A stretch of 64,000 nt of DNA from NCBI GenBank assembly GCA_039105265.1, contig JAPFFF010000010.1, positions 3,100,001 through 3,164,000 on the forward strand. Direction: 5' to 3'. The notes under the pieces were generated by a model. It searched no databases. It saw only the letters and a list, made by a program, of their open reading frames with translations, and was not told where the DNA came from. Origin of the DNA: Tritrichomonas musculus. Taxonomy: Eukaryota > Parabasalia > Tritrichomonadida > Tritrichomonadidae. Made by a program: the position numbers and the translations under genes. Of the stretch, positions 39,035 through 48,969 are shown one piece after another (within the stretch, counting starts at the first letter, position 1; each line of letters begins with the position of its first letter).

Positions 39035-39196
39035 AAAAGCAAAATAAAGATTTCAATAGTTTATTGGTAAACTTTTTCAAAGTGTCAATAGAAATAAAAT
39101 TGAATTGAAAAAGTGAGTAAAATGCTTCTTTTTTATTAAGCATATATTAATTCTGAACTTTTTTTTCAATTTTGATTGAAACTTTTGAATATTAAT

Positions 39197-40180
39197 TTAT
39201 GCAGGACCATCTTCTTCTCCAGAATCAGTGCTAATATCATTAACGAACATTGGAACGATTGGATCCAATCCATTAAACCAATCCATTCTGAGAGCTTTCT
39301 CTGGCGTAATTCGATCTTCAGGCTTAAATTTGAGCATCTCTTTAATAACATCAAAAGCATCTTGTGGAATGGAATCGTCAATATTTTCAAGTTCTTCTTG
39401 CGTTTTCATGTAAATTGTATCGTTGCTGTCGTGCACATCAATATTAAATGGAAGAATGCAGGTTAAGTAGTAGTAAATATTGACACCAAGACTCCAAATG
39501 TCTACCGAGAAGTCGTGTGGTAAAGAGCGTTGCATTTCTGGAGCATTGAATATTTTTGTGCCGCCTTTAATATCTGATTTTCCATTTTTATCTACAACTT
39601 GGGCATCATCAAAATCAAAAACAAGTATGTAGAATGGTAATTGTGGGCCGTTTATAACTGGGTCTTCTGTAACCATTAGATTCTCAAATTTGAAATCATT
39701 ATGAACAACTTCTTGATTTTTTAGAAGAACTAAAATATGTAGGGCTTGGAATGAAGCAATACGAATAAGTTCGTGATTCTCAATACCTAGAGGATTATTA
39801 GTCATATATTCTAAAACATCTCTGTTGGGATAGTATTTGGTGGGAATCATAAGATAAGTATTGAATATGGCATGTATGTCAATAACTTTTTTGTTTTTTA
39901 TTACTCGAGGATCATTTAAAAATTTATGCAAAATATTATGAACTCGCGTATACTTGTCCTTATCTTTTGGAGAATGAATTTCTTGAAGTTTAAATACTAA
40001 GGATTCGCTATTTTGGGCTTGGTTAACGTTTTGTTCTCCATTTTGATCATGTTGATCTGGAAAAAATTTTCTGATTCCTTTAAAAATTATATTTCTCGAC
40101 TGAATCATAAAAGATTGAACTAAATATTTATTTTGCTGAGCATTTATAATATTAATAAGGGTATCTGGCCTAATACTCAT
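39197..40180 (-). CDS. divergent protein kinase, possibly a pseudokinase
   Basis: 327 residues. The C-lobe is clear: VVHNDFKFENLMV in place of HRDLKxxN, FDFDDAQ in place of DFG, GTKIFNAPEM (APE present), FSVDIWSLGVNIYYYL and a terminal RITPEKALRMDWF. The N-lobe is poorly conserved, with no glycine-rich loop and no certain VAIK lysine (the K in LVFKLQEI is a candidate). The catalytic Asp of HND and the Asp of DFD remain, so weak activity is possible. The C-terminus is acidic (DISTDSGEEDG). Closest general type is CAMK/Nek-like. Confidence 0.75.
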   Translation of the reverse strand: MSIRPDTLINIINAQQNKYLVQSFMIQSRNIIFKGIRKFFPDQHDQNGEQNVNQAQNSESLVFKLQEIHSPKDKDKYTRVHNILHKFLNDPRVIKNKKVIDIHAIFNTYLMIPTKYYPNRDVLEYMTNNPLGIENHELIRIASFQALHILVLLKNQEVVHNDFKFENLMVTEDPVINGPQLPFYILVFDFDDAQVVDKNGKSDIKGGTKIFNAPEMQRSLPHDFSVDIWSLGVNIYYYLTCILPFNIDVHDSNDTIYMKTQEELENIDDSIPQDAFDVIKEMLKFKPEDRITPEKALRMDWFNGLDPIVPMFVNDISTDSGEEDGPA

Positions 40181-40949
40181 ATTTGATTAAAGTATTCAAA
40201 TAAATATCAAAATAAAAGATTTCATATCTTTAATAAAATTTTGAAAATTTTATTTTAACTTATTTAATTATTATTAAATATAATTATTTTATTCTAATAT
40301 TATAATTGTAATAATAACTCCAGTCAAAATTCTGTCAAAATTTTATTTTTTTTAAAGAAACCAAATAGAAACTTTTTCTGATTTTTTGGTTTTTATATCA
40401 AACTTTTCGAATGTCTATATTCAAAAATTTTGTGGTATTTTTTTTGTCTTATTTTTTAAAAATCATGGAAAAATAAGCATATTTTTTTAGTAATTTGAAA
40501 AAATCTTTTTAAGTATACATATTCGATGATATATAATAATATATATCGTTTTGCATATAATTAATTATATCAATGACTTTGATTTATACCTTTTTGCTAT
40601 ATTATTTATCAAAATGTTTAATTGAAAATTCTGATATGAAAAGCTGAGAAAAAAATTCTCGATCTCTGAAATCAATCTTAAGAACCAGTGCATATTTATG
40701 TTAAATAAAATATCAATCTCGAGAATTGTAGAATAACAAGCCTAACCAAAATTAAAACCTCTGGTTTTTCAAAATAGGCAAGCTTTTTTACACAGAGGTT
40801 TTAATTCATATTTGAAAATACACTAGTATCACTTTATCATGATATATAAAAAAGTTACAACTTAATGAAGGTAATAAAAGAATCATAAAAATATAATAAT
40901 AGTAAAAAAATTAATGTTTATTGAATTAAGAAGTAAAAGATCATACTTT
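40181..40949. other. intergenic, no gene seen
   Basis: AT-rich. Near 40690-40810 a short inverted match (AAACCTCTG and its complement in CAGAGGTTTTAAT) could form a loop of ~40 bases; nothing else recognised. Confidence 0.5.
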
Positions 40950-43900
40950 TCATTTTTCTAAAAATTGATCAATTTTTTTCCTTTCTTTGTCATTTGCAAT
41001 TTCAAAGATGGTTTTTGAATAAGCATATATTTCAGAACTCCATGAAATCCATAAGTTAAAACATAATTATGTTTTATATTTGAAATTTTATAAAAAATGT
41101 AATAAAAAAAATTGTTTTTGTGTTAATATCAATTGCTTTCAATGAAATAATGTACTTAACAAGGTCGATATTTTTAGATTCACAAGCAATATGTAAAATT
41201 GTTTCATTAAAAAAAAATATATGTTTTGAAATAGCATAAAAATTTTTTGGCGTTGAAACAAAATAAATTTTTGAATTTTTTTTGAAACATCATTCAAAAA
41301 AAAATGCAAAAAAAAATTGTTTTTGATTTGATGTCAATTTTGTTCAATGAAATAAGATACTTGACAAGATTAATGTTTCCTGATTTGCATGCTAGATGTA
41401 ATAATGTATAATTAAAATAAAGTCTTATTAAATTCTATAAATCAGTTTTTAAACGTAATGAAAAACGGTTAATTATTGAAAACTTTATAAACTTAACAAA
41501 GTTAAAAAACGACTTTCGATTTGATATTAATTTTATGCAATGAAATAATATATTTAACAAGATCTATATTCCCTAATTCACATGCTATATTTAAAATTGT
41601 ATAATAAATATTTTTTTGATTTAAAAATTCCATTAAAAATTATATTTGAAACGTAATTAAAATTACTTTTTGAAAACATCATTCAAAAAAAAATTAAATT
41701 AAAACCGTTTTAGAGCATAGATCGATTTGATTTAAAGAAATAAGATATTTAACAAGATCAATGCTTTCTGATTCACATGCAATATGCAATGCTGTATAAT
41801 AAAAAAAAAATGTTTTTTTGGAATTCCATTTAAAATCATAATTTAAATTAGATAAAAACAAAACAATATTGAAAACATCATGAAAATGATGTAACTTAAA
41901 ATAATTTTTGATGTTATATCAAATTTGTTTAATGAAACAAGATAACTGACAAGATCAACATTTCCTGATTTGCATGCGAGATGAAATACTGTTTCATTAA
42001 AAATATTTTATATTTGAATTCCATTTGAAAAAACACTTTTTTAGAACGTCATAAAAATACAATTCATTTTGAACTTTATTGAAATTATTAAATTTTAAAT
42101 TGATTTTGAATTTATATCAATTTTATCTAATGAAATAAGATACTCGACAACTTCAACATTTCCTGATCCACATGCAAGATGCAGAATTGTATAATAAATA
42201 ATTATTTTACAAATGTCATAAACATTTATTGTAATAAAAACAAAATTAATTATAACCAAAATAAAAATGTCACTATAAAAAGATTAAAAAGAAGAAATTG
42301 TTTTCGATGTGATATCTATTGCATTCAATGAAGTTATGAATTTAACAAGATCGGCGTTTCCTGACTTACAGGCAAAATGCAAAACAGTATAATAAATACT
42401 ATATGATTTTAGAATTCCATAAAATTTTTTGTCAATATTTGAAACATAATTTAAAAATCATTTAAAACTTCATAAAATTTTAATAAAAAAAAATTGTTGT
42501 TGATTTGATATCAATCTTGTTTAACGAAATTAAATATTTTGCAAGATCTATATCTCCAGATTTGCATGCTTGATGTAATAATGTTTCATTAAAATAAATA
42601 CATTTGAATTCCATAAATATTATTTGAGGCTAAAAACGTTATTTAAAAAAATGTGTTTAAAAACAGCTTTTGGTTGAATTTCTATTTTATTTTGTGAAAT
42701 TAAAAATTTAATTAAATCAATATTTCTCGATTTGCATGCAAAATTCAATACTGTTTCACAAACATTTTGCAATTTGGAATTCCATAAAAATTTTTTAAGC
42801 CAATGAAACATGATAAAAAACAAAATAAATAAAACACAATAAATGCATAAAGAATAAAATTGTCTTAGAATTGATATCAATCTTATCTAGTGAAATGATA
42901 TATTTAACAAGATCAATATTTCCTGACTTACAAGCTGAATGCAAAATTGTTTCATTAAATATTTAAAAATAAAGAATTCCATTTGCAAATTTTGAATATA
43001 AAAACAGACTCAAAATTTAATTGTGAAAACGACATTGAAAAATTGAAACTAAAAATGGTTTTTGTTGTGACAATAGCATCATTTAATGAAATTATATATT
43101 TAACAGCATCGATATTTCCAGATATGCATGCTAAATGTAATGTTGTATAATAAGTATTATTAATCAAAATTCCATTAAAAAAAACATGTCTGAAACGTAA
43201 TAAAAACAAAATATTGAAAAACTAAAATCTTTGCTTTTATATCAAACTTGTTTAATGAAACAAGATATTTGATAAGTTCAACAATGCCAGATTTGCATGC
43301 TTTATGTAATAATGTTTCATAAATATTGTGTTTTTGTAATTTCATGAATTTTGTTAATTAAAAAAAAACTCTATTAAATACTAAATAAACATCATAAAAT
43401 TTTAAAAGGTAAAAAAACTGTTTTTGAATTTATATCAATTATATTCAGAGAAATAATATATTTTACAAGCTCCAAGTTGCCTGATTCACAAGCAATATGT
43501 AATATTGTCTCAAAAATATCTATAATTTAAAATTCCATAAATTTAACATAAATTAAAAATTGAATGAATAAAAAATAAGGAAAACGTAATTAACATAAAA
43601 TACAATAAAAATGGTTTCTGATTTGGCATTTAACGTGTTCAATGAAATCAAATATTTAACAAGATCAATATTTCCTGATCTGCATGCATAATGTAAAATT
43701 GTTTCATAAAGATTTTATTGATTTAAAATCCCATTAAAAAATAATTTGAAACTGAATAAAAGAATTTTTTTTTCATAAACTTTATAAGAAAAAAAATATA
43801 AAAAGAAACTGTTTTTGATTCAATATCTAATTTTTTAATGTTCTTAAGATATTCAACGATATCAACATTACCTGATTTGCATGCAATATGACCAATTGTT

Positions 43901-44172
43901 TCATAAATATTACAAAATTAAAACGCCATAAAAATTACAATTAAAAAAAACGAAATAAAAAAAAATTTAAAAAAAAATGTTATTAAAACAAAATAAATTA
44001 GAAATTGTTTGTGAATTAGAATCTACATGATTTAACGATAAAACGCATCTAAACATATTGAAATTTCCTGATTTGCATGCCATATGTAAGATTGTTTCAT
44101 TAAAATTCTTTTTATTATGAATTCCATAAACTTGTCTAATTTTTGAAACTTTATAAAAAAAGAAAAAGAATT
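40950..44172 (-). repeat. interrupted ankyrin array 2 (about 16 units plus cap), 3' of a kinase
   Basis: On the minus strand, about 16 ankyrin units follow the kinase ORF, at ~44000, 43810, 43612, 43418, 43226, 43052, 42860, 42658, 42490, 42296, 42100, 41900, 41705, 41505, 41325 and 41130 (lower plus coordinate of each). Typical unit: NETILHIACESKNIDLVKY, then IISL, ending INTKTIF. A cap (AYSKTIFEIANDKERKKI) ends at TGA 40950-40952. Units I translated are fully open; spacers of ~80-110 bp contain stops, start with a T-rich stretch after KT(I/V)F and carry an ATGGAATTY-like box 15-30 bp before the next unit. The spacers fall exactly between consecutive 33-residue repeats. Spacing is ~190-200 bp throughout. 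Confidence 0.75.
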
Positions 44173-45732
44173 TTATGAAATTTCAATTAAAAAAACAGTT
44201 CTTGCTGCTGTATCAAACTTATTCAAAGACAGAACTAGTAAAAAGAGATCAATATTTCCTAATTTGCAAGCAAGATGTAAAAGATTTCCATTCACAGACT
44301 TGATATAAGGATCGTCAATTTTGTCGAAATTTTCCATCAATTCATCCATCATCAGCGAATTTGCCGAATAAATAGTGTCATTTTTTTCATTAATTCTTTG
44401 ATTTTTTTCATTATTATTGTTATCATTTAACGTTGGGAAAGAAACAACTTTTTTATGTGATTCGACTTTATTTGATTCACCTTTATTTAATCCTTCTTTA
44501 TGTGATTCATCTTTATATGATTCTTCTTCTTCTTGATTTGAATTTTTATTTGCACTTGGGCTAATAGTTAATTGTTTTAGTTTCTTTCTTATACTAGAAA
44601 TTGACATTTTCGATTTCTTAGTACTTTTTGATGTGTTTTGTGCATTATTTATTGAATTTGTTTGAACTTTTTGATCATTATTTGAATCCAATTGAATGAT
44701 TTTCATGTTTGTTTCAATATTTTCACTTTTTGAATCAGAATCATAATAGTCAGAATATTGGACAATATCATTTTCAATAATTTTGGCACATCCTGCATCA
44801 TTAAGCAAGTCGAGATACTTTTGAACCTCAAAAATGTCAATTTCACCATCAATGTAAGAGATGCCAGATGAAATACTTTCAGACAATTCATTGTATATTT
44901 CATTAAATGTAGGACGATCAGTTGGATCATCACTCCAACAACGATTTAATAATATTTTCATTGGCTCTGTTATTTTATCGTCCAATTCTGGTCTTTCGTG
45001 ATTGACTATTTTTGTCATTAATTTGAAAAAGTTGATGCTTTTGCCATCAATTGAATAAGGCTTCTTTCCTGACACAATTTCGTAAGTAATGAATCCGAAT
45101 GAATAAACATCAACACCACCATTGAAATGTCTTTTATGATCAAATAATTCAGGGGCCATGTACAAAGGGGTCCCGATCTCACATGTCATTGAAAAATTGA
45201 ATGATTTCGATATTGAACGTGAAAAACATCGTGATAAACCAAAGTCTGTAATGTAAGGATAAAAATTCTCATCCATTAAAATGTTTTCTGGCTTCAAATC
45301 TCGATGTAAAATCTTGTTTTCATGTAAATATCGCATAGCTGCGGAAATGCCTAATAAAGATATGAGTTTTTTTGTGGAATTCCATCCTGTATCAGATGTG
45401 AAATTATCAATGGTCTCTCTAAGTGTTCCGTTTTTGAGATATTTGGTTAGAATTATAGGTTCGCTTTCTGTAAGATCTTCAATTGAATTAAAATTAATGC
45501 CATGGATTTTGACTACCACTGGATGATTAAGAATTTTGAGTATAGAAGTTTCGCGCATAATTAATTCCTTATCTTTTTCTGTAATTTCGTCATCAACTTG
45601 TAATACTTTGGCAGCATATTGTGTACCATCATATATATTTTCAAATAAGTAAACTATACCAAAGCTTCCTTCACCTATTTGTTTTATATTTTTAAAATCT
45701 TTAATATTAAATAGCAAACTTCCTTTTTCCAT
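44173..45732 (-). CDS. TKL-like protein kinase with C-terminal ankyrin start
   Basis: 520 residues from the ATG at 45732 (the open frame runs further into a tRNA gene, which is not coding). The kinase domain, ~10-290, has every active-site motif: GEGSFG, AAKVL, HRDLKPENIL, DFGLS, APELF, DVYSFGF and DRPTFNEI. A low-complexity linker follows (SISSIRKKLKQL; repeats like ESHK/ESNK) and then one ankyrin unit, NGNLLHLACKLGNIDLF, before the stop. Ankyrin units continue downstream with spacers (40950-44172), so the mature protein may be much longer. Kinase-ankyrin fusions are common in trichomonads. Probably a Ser/Thr kinase acting in the cytosol, with targets set by the ankyrins. Confidence 0.85.
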   Translation of the reverse strand: MEKGSLLFNIKDFKNIKQIGEGSFGIVYLFENIYDGTQYAAKVLQVDDEITEKDKELIMRETSILKILNHPVVVKIHGINFNSIEDLTESEPIILTKYLKNGTLRETIDNFTSDTGWNSTKKLISLLGISAAMRYLHENKILHRDLKPENILMDENFYPYITDFGLSRCFSRSISKSFNFSMTCEIGTPLYMAPELFDHKRHFNGGVDVYSFGFITYEIVSGKKPYSIDGKSINFFKLMTKIVNHERPELDDKITEPMKILLNRCWSDDPTDRPTFNEIYNELSESISSGISYIDGEIDIFEVQKYLDLLNDAGCAKIIENDIVQYSDYYDSDSKSENIETNMKIIQLDSNNDQKVQTNSINNAQNTSKSTKKSKMSISSIRKKLKQLTISPSANKNSNQEEEESYKDESHKEGLNKGESNKVESHKKVVSFPTLNDNNNNEKNQRINEKNDTIYSANSLMMDELMENFDKIDDPYIKSVNGNLLHLACKLGNIDLFLLVLSLNKFDTAARTVFLIEIS

Positions 45733-45772
45733 TTGAATTAAATTTAATAAAAAATTTAAATAAAAAAAAAAT

Positions 45773-45842
45773 GCATCGCCCGGGAATCGGACCCGGACCC
45801 CCACCTTGGCAAGGTGAAATTCTACCATTAGACCAGCGATGC
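45773..45842 (-). tRNA. tRNA-Gly (GCC)
   Basis: Full cloverleaf on the minus strand: acceptor GCATCGC/GCGATGC, D arm with GGTCTAATGGTAGAA, anticodon stem TTCACC/GGTG with loop reading GCC, and a T arm with GGGTCCGATTCCC. No intron. It lies ~40 bp upstream of the kinase start codon, same strand. Confidence 0.95.
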
Positions 45843-45963
45843 TACATTTGATAGATTTATTCTTTTTTATATAAAGAAAATATAGCTCAATTATTCTAAA
45901 AAAAGCAAAAACTCATAATAAATGCGTATTCAATATCAAATATTTGGATTTATGTAAGTTTAT

Positions 45964-46858
45964 TCAAAGATTTTTGAAACAGTTGTCGTTCAAAAGATCT
46001 TCAATACATGGTCTTTTTTCTGGATCTTTATTTAAGCACGGTTTAGCAAGAACTTGAATCTCATCATTTTTGTCGATTTCTAATTCGCACATTTGTAATG
46101 CACGAGATTCTAAATTCATATTGTCAAATTTATAAAATTTCTTGTCTCGTGTTGATAGCACCATCAACGTGAGCCCAATGGCAAAGATATCCATTTTGAA
46201 GGAATCAACTTCATTATTAGAGAAAAATTCTGGACCTGCAAAAGCTCTTGTTGCCTTGTGATCGTTGGTTTTTGGAGATGAATGGCAATAACACGCAAAT
46301 CCAAAATCAGTGAGAAGTATTTTGCCTTTTCCAATAAGAATATTCTCTGGTTTGATATCTCTGTGAGCAATGGAGTTGCAATTTAAGTGAACAACGCAAG
46401 AAGGATCTGGTAGGCGATTTTTTTCTTTGTTTTTTGATCTATTTGGGTATCAGAAAAGATGTATTTAAACAGATCACCCTCGTAATGTTCCAATACAATA
46501 ATCAAACACTTATCGTCTGGAGTCTTAAATGATTCATAGCAATGAATGATGTTTTCATGTGTCAAAATACTCAGAAATCCGATTTCTCTGTAAATTACAT
46601 CTATCATTTTTCTTTGAATCAGAAAATCTATTGGTATAATTTTACTGGAAAACAACTCTGATTTCCCTTCTTTTTTTGTAAGAGCAACAGAAGAGAATGA
46701 TCCACATTCGATTTGCTCAATAAAAGTAAAGTATTTGATATTTTTTAGAATATAAAATATAAATCCTGATAGCTCGCCCAATTTTTTTTTATGAAACTCT
46801 CTGCCCAAAAAAATCAAATTGCCCAAATCGACATCCTTAATATAAGTTTTTAGATTCT
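45964..46858 (-). pseudogene. protein kinase, frame broken once, no start codon
   Basis: Related to the kinase domain of the Myb-kinase fusion at 55798-57159. One frame covers the N-lobe (IECGSFSSVAL, SSKIIP, REIGFLSILTHENIIHCYESFKTPD) to 46383. A second frame continues with NSIAHRDIKPENILI, LTDFGFACYC, FAGPEFF and MDIFAIGLTL to the stop at 45964. The break is near the end of the E helix. The first frame is open back to a TAG near 46858 without any ATG, so the gene lacks a proper 5' end too. HRD and DFG are intact. Confidence 0.7.
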
Positions 46859-47345
46859 AGGTATGATCTTTTTGATGTTTTAGGTAAATACTATCTAATT
46901 TTTAACTTCCATCATATGATAATATTTATCATATTCAAGTAAAAAAGCAAATAATTTAAAAACAAGGAATATGCCTTAATTTATGTCTTCATCATATTAA
47001 TCAATGAAAATCATCACATTAATCTTTTTCAATGTCCTGACTTGATATTACTTCACATTGTGAAGTAGAGCAAGTCAGGACATTGAAAAACAGAAAAAAC
47101 CAAATAATGATAGTATTTTATTATTTATCCTCTTATCATTCATAGTGCATATGTAAATTATTGTTCAAAACAATTTTTTTGATTATTATTTGTTATTATT
47201 ATACCTTCTAATAAATAATAAAAAATAATTTTTTTCATTAAAAATTTTGATTTCTTGATTCATTTTCAATATCTGATTCAAACTTTAAGGAAAAATTTCC
47301 TCTGAAAGAGCTGATATAAATTCAATTTCAATTTTTTTGATATTA
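46859..47345. other. intergenic with a long hairpin
   Basis: AT-rich spacer; the only structure recognised is the inverted repeat at 47025-47090. Confidence 0.55.
47025..47090. repeat. long inverted repeat (20 + 9 bp stem)
   Basis: The left arm 47025-47044 is perfectly complementary to 47071-47090 (core CAATGTCCTGACTTG and CAAGTCAGGACATTG). After a small internal loop (ATAT/GAG) a second perfect 9-bp stem TACTTCACA / TGTGAAGTA closes on a single base. This could be a structured RNA, a hairpin promoter/terminator element, or a tiny foldback element. Confidence 0.9.
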
Positions 47346-47771
47346 TAATATTACGGGGAATCGTATTTTTCTACGCCACTTTTTGAAAACTTTTAAACTT
47401 TTTGAATACTTTTTTATACATTTTTTATTCAATTTTTGCTAAATAATGCATAAATATTTAGTTCAAATGGCTTCCCGATTCATCCAGCAATTCAAGGAGC
47501 CTGATTCGGCTTCGAACAACCTCGTGGTGATCACTGGTGCGTATATTCCTGAAAAATTATGTAAAAATAAAAAAAAATTATATCAAAAAAAACAAATAGT
47601 TATAACTGTAAGAGAAAATTTAAATTTACGATTTTTTTGGTTAATTTTCTTAACAGAGTAAGTTAAATTTCACCTTAAGATGGCGGTTTTTTACTTTCCA
47701 TGAATAGCTATTCATGGATAGAAAAACCATTCAAAAAGTGGCGTAGAAAAAAACGATTGTCCTAATATTAC
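47346..47771. mobile_element. MULE-type MITE, 408 bp, with 9-bp target duplication
   Basis: The element 47355-47762 has ~33-bp inverted ends (left GGGGAATCGTATTTTTCTAC, right complement GGACAATCGTTTTTTTCTAC, both continuing GCCACTTTTTGAA) with 4 mismatches. It is flanked by the direct 9-bp repeat TAATATTAC at 47346-47354 and 47763-47771. A 9-bp duplication is the Mutator/MULE hallmark. Inside, 47446-47661 is a 71-codon open frame whose first ~30 codons (MASRFIQQFKEPDSASNN) are GC-richer than the surroundings and may derive from a captured or parental gene. Confidence 0.85.
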
Positions 47772-48172
47772 ATTTATAACTTTATTCTAAACCCAACAAA
47801 TAACATAATTAATATTAAATTTTCATATTATGATTATTATTCCATAAAAAAAATGAATTTTTTTGGAATCACTTAAATTGATATCATCCAAACATATGAT
47901 ATCGTAGAAAATTGCATCTCAAATATTATCAATAGAATATCTGACAAGAATAATAATAATATCATTAAAGAAATGGTCTGGTAAAAATTTACCATCTTTA
48001 TAAATGGCCGGGTAAAATTTTACCTTTAGGTAATATGTTATTTTCCTACCCAGGTAAAAAATGACCCTACTCAAGAAGGACCTGTCAAAAGGGGTCGGGT
48101 AGGTACCGCTTTCAAGGTCTAGTTATTATTTATTCAAAATCTTCAAATTTTTAGTTTTTTATACATAATTGT
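47772..48172. other. repeat-rich spacer at the edge of a transposase relic
   Basis: 47975-48110 contains the palindromes GGTAAAAATTTACC and GGTAAAATTTTACC, further GGTAAA and TACCC boxes, and GGGTCGGGTAGGTACC. These resemble subterminal repeats of the DDE transposon at 48173-48965, but no matching right end is present. Confidence 0.5.
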
Positions 48173-48965
48173 TCATTTATTTAAAGATTTTTCCATTCGT
48201 CTTTTTTTCTGTTGCTCAGCTTTTATTTTAAGTATTCTTTTTTCTTCTTCAATCGATTTGAAGACAATTGCGCGATGTCTGAGGAAAAAATCATGATCTT
48301 CTTTCCTCAGTGGATGGTCAGTTAAAATCTCATAATTTATTAATGCGCAACATGTATTGAATATGCTTTCATAACTTATGTGGCACCCACGGTACTGGTC
48401 TCCAAATATTCTATATCTAGATTTTAGTCTTCCGAAAAAGTTCTCCACAATTATTCTGATCTTACTCAATTTTTCATTATTGAGTAATTCTTCAGGTGTC
48501 AAATCAAAATAGGTCTCTTTTTTAGGTGTTACTAAAATTTGAGAATTGGGTTCTTGGTATCCTTTGTCACCTATAATTAATAAAGGCTATTCTATAAAAT
48601 CATCTATTGAATCATCGAATACTAATTTATCATGTTTAGAGCCTTCAATTCCAGAGACAACATGAACATCCATTCCTTTTATTGTAACGATGGCCTAGCT
48701 CTTTAGGCAGTATATCGAATGTTTGCCAGAATAATATTTGGCTGCTGTTTGCCAATCTAAACTTGGGCGATTGATTTTCTGAACGGTAGCGTCGACCACA
48801 CATCCACACATCTTAAATGATGGGTCTGATTCAATTTTGCAGTTTCGTGCATTCTTCAAAATCAGTTCTTCTTCCAGTTTTGGGGATACTATTGCTAGCA
48901 CTCTATTAATCATTGTATCGAAGGTAGATGGTTCAATCTGGAAAACTGTTTTTATTCCTTCAGGA
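48173..48965 (-). pseudogene. DDE_Tnp_4 (Harbinger/ISL2EU-type) transposase, truncated
   Basis: Minus strand, single frame throughout with two in-frame TAG codons (after KHSIYCLKS and after DDSIDDFIE). Recognised parts in order: VFQIEPSTFDTM, VVDATVQKINRP (first catalytic Asp), YYSGKHS.YCLK, LLIIGDKGYQEP (second Asp), RIIVENFFGRLKSRYRIF (catalytic Glu). The N-terminal part is lost at ~48965, where the sequence changes to a MULE in opposite orientation. A plain DNA transposon relic. Apart from the stops the reading frame is remarkably clean. Confidence 0.8.
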
Positions 48966-48969
48966 TAAT

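Noticed and set aside
45733-45828. 32-residue N-terminal extension of the TKL-like kinase frame
   Set aside because: It is the antisense-free read-through of the tRNA-Gly gene (VEFHLAKVGVRVRF comes from tRNA bases); the kinase starts at the ATG at 45732.
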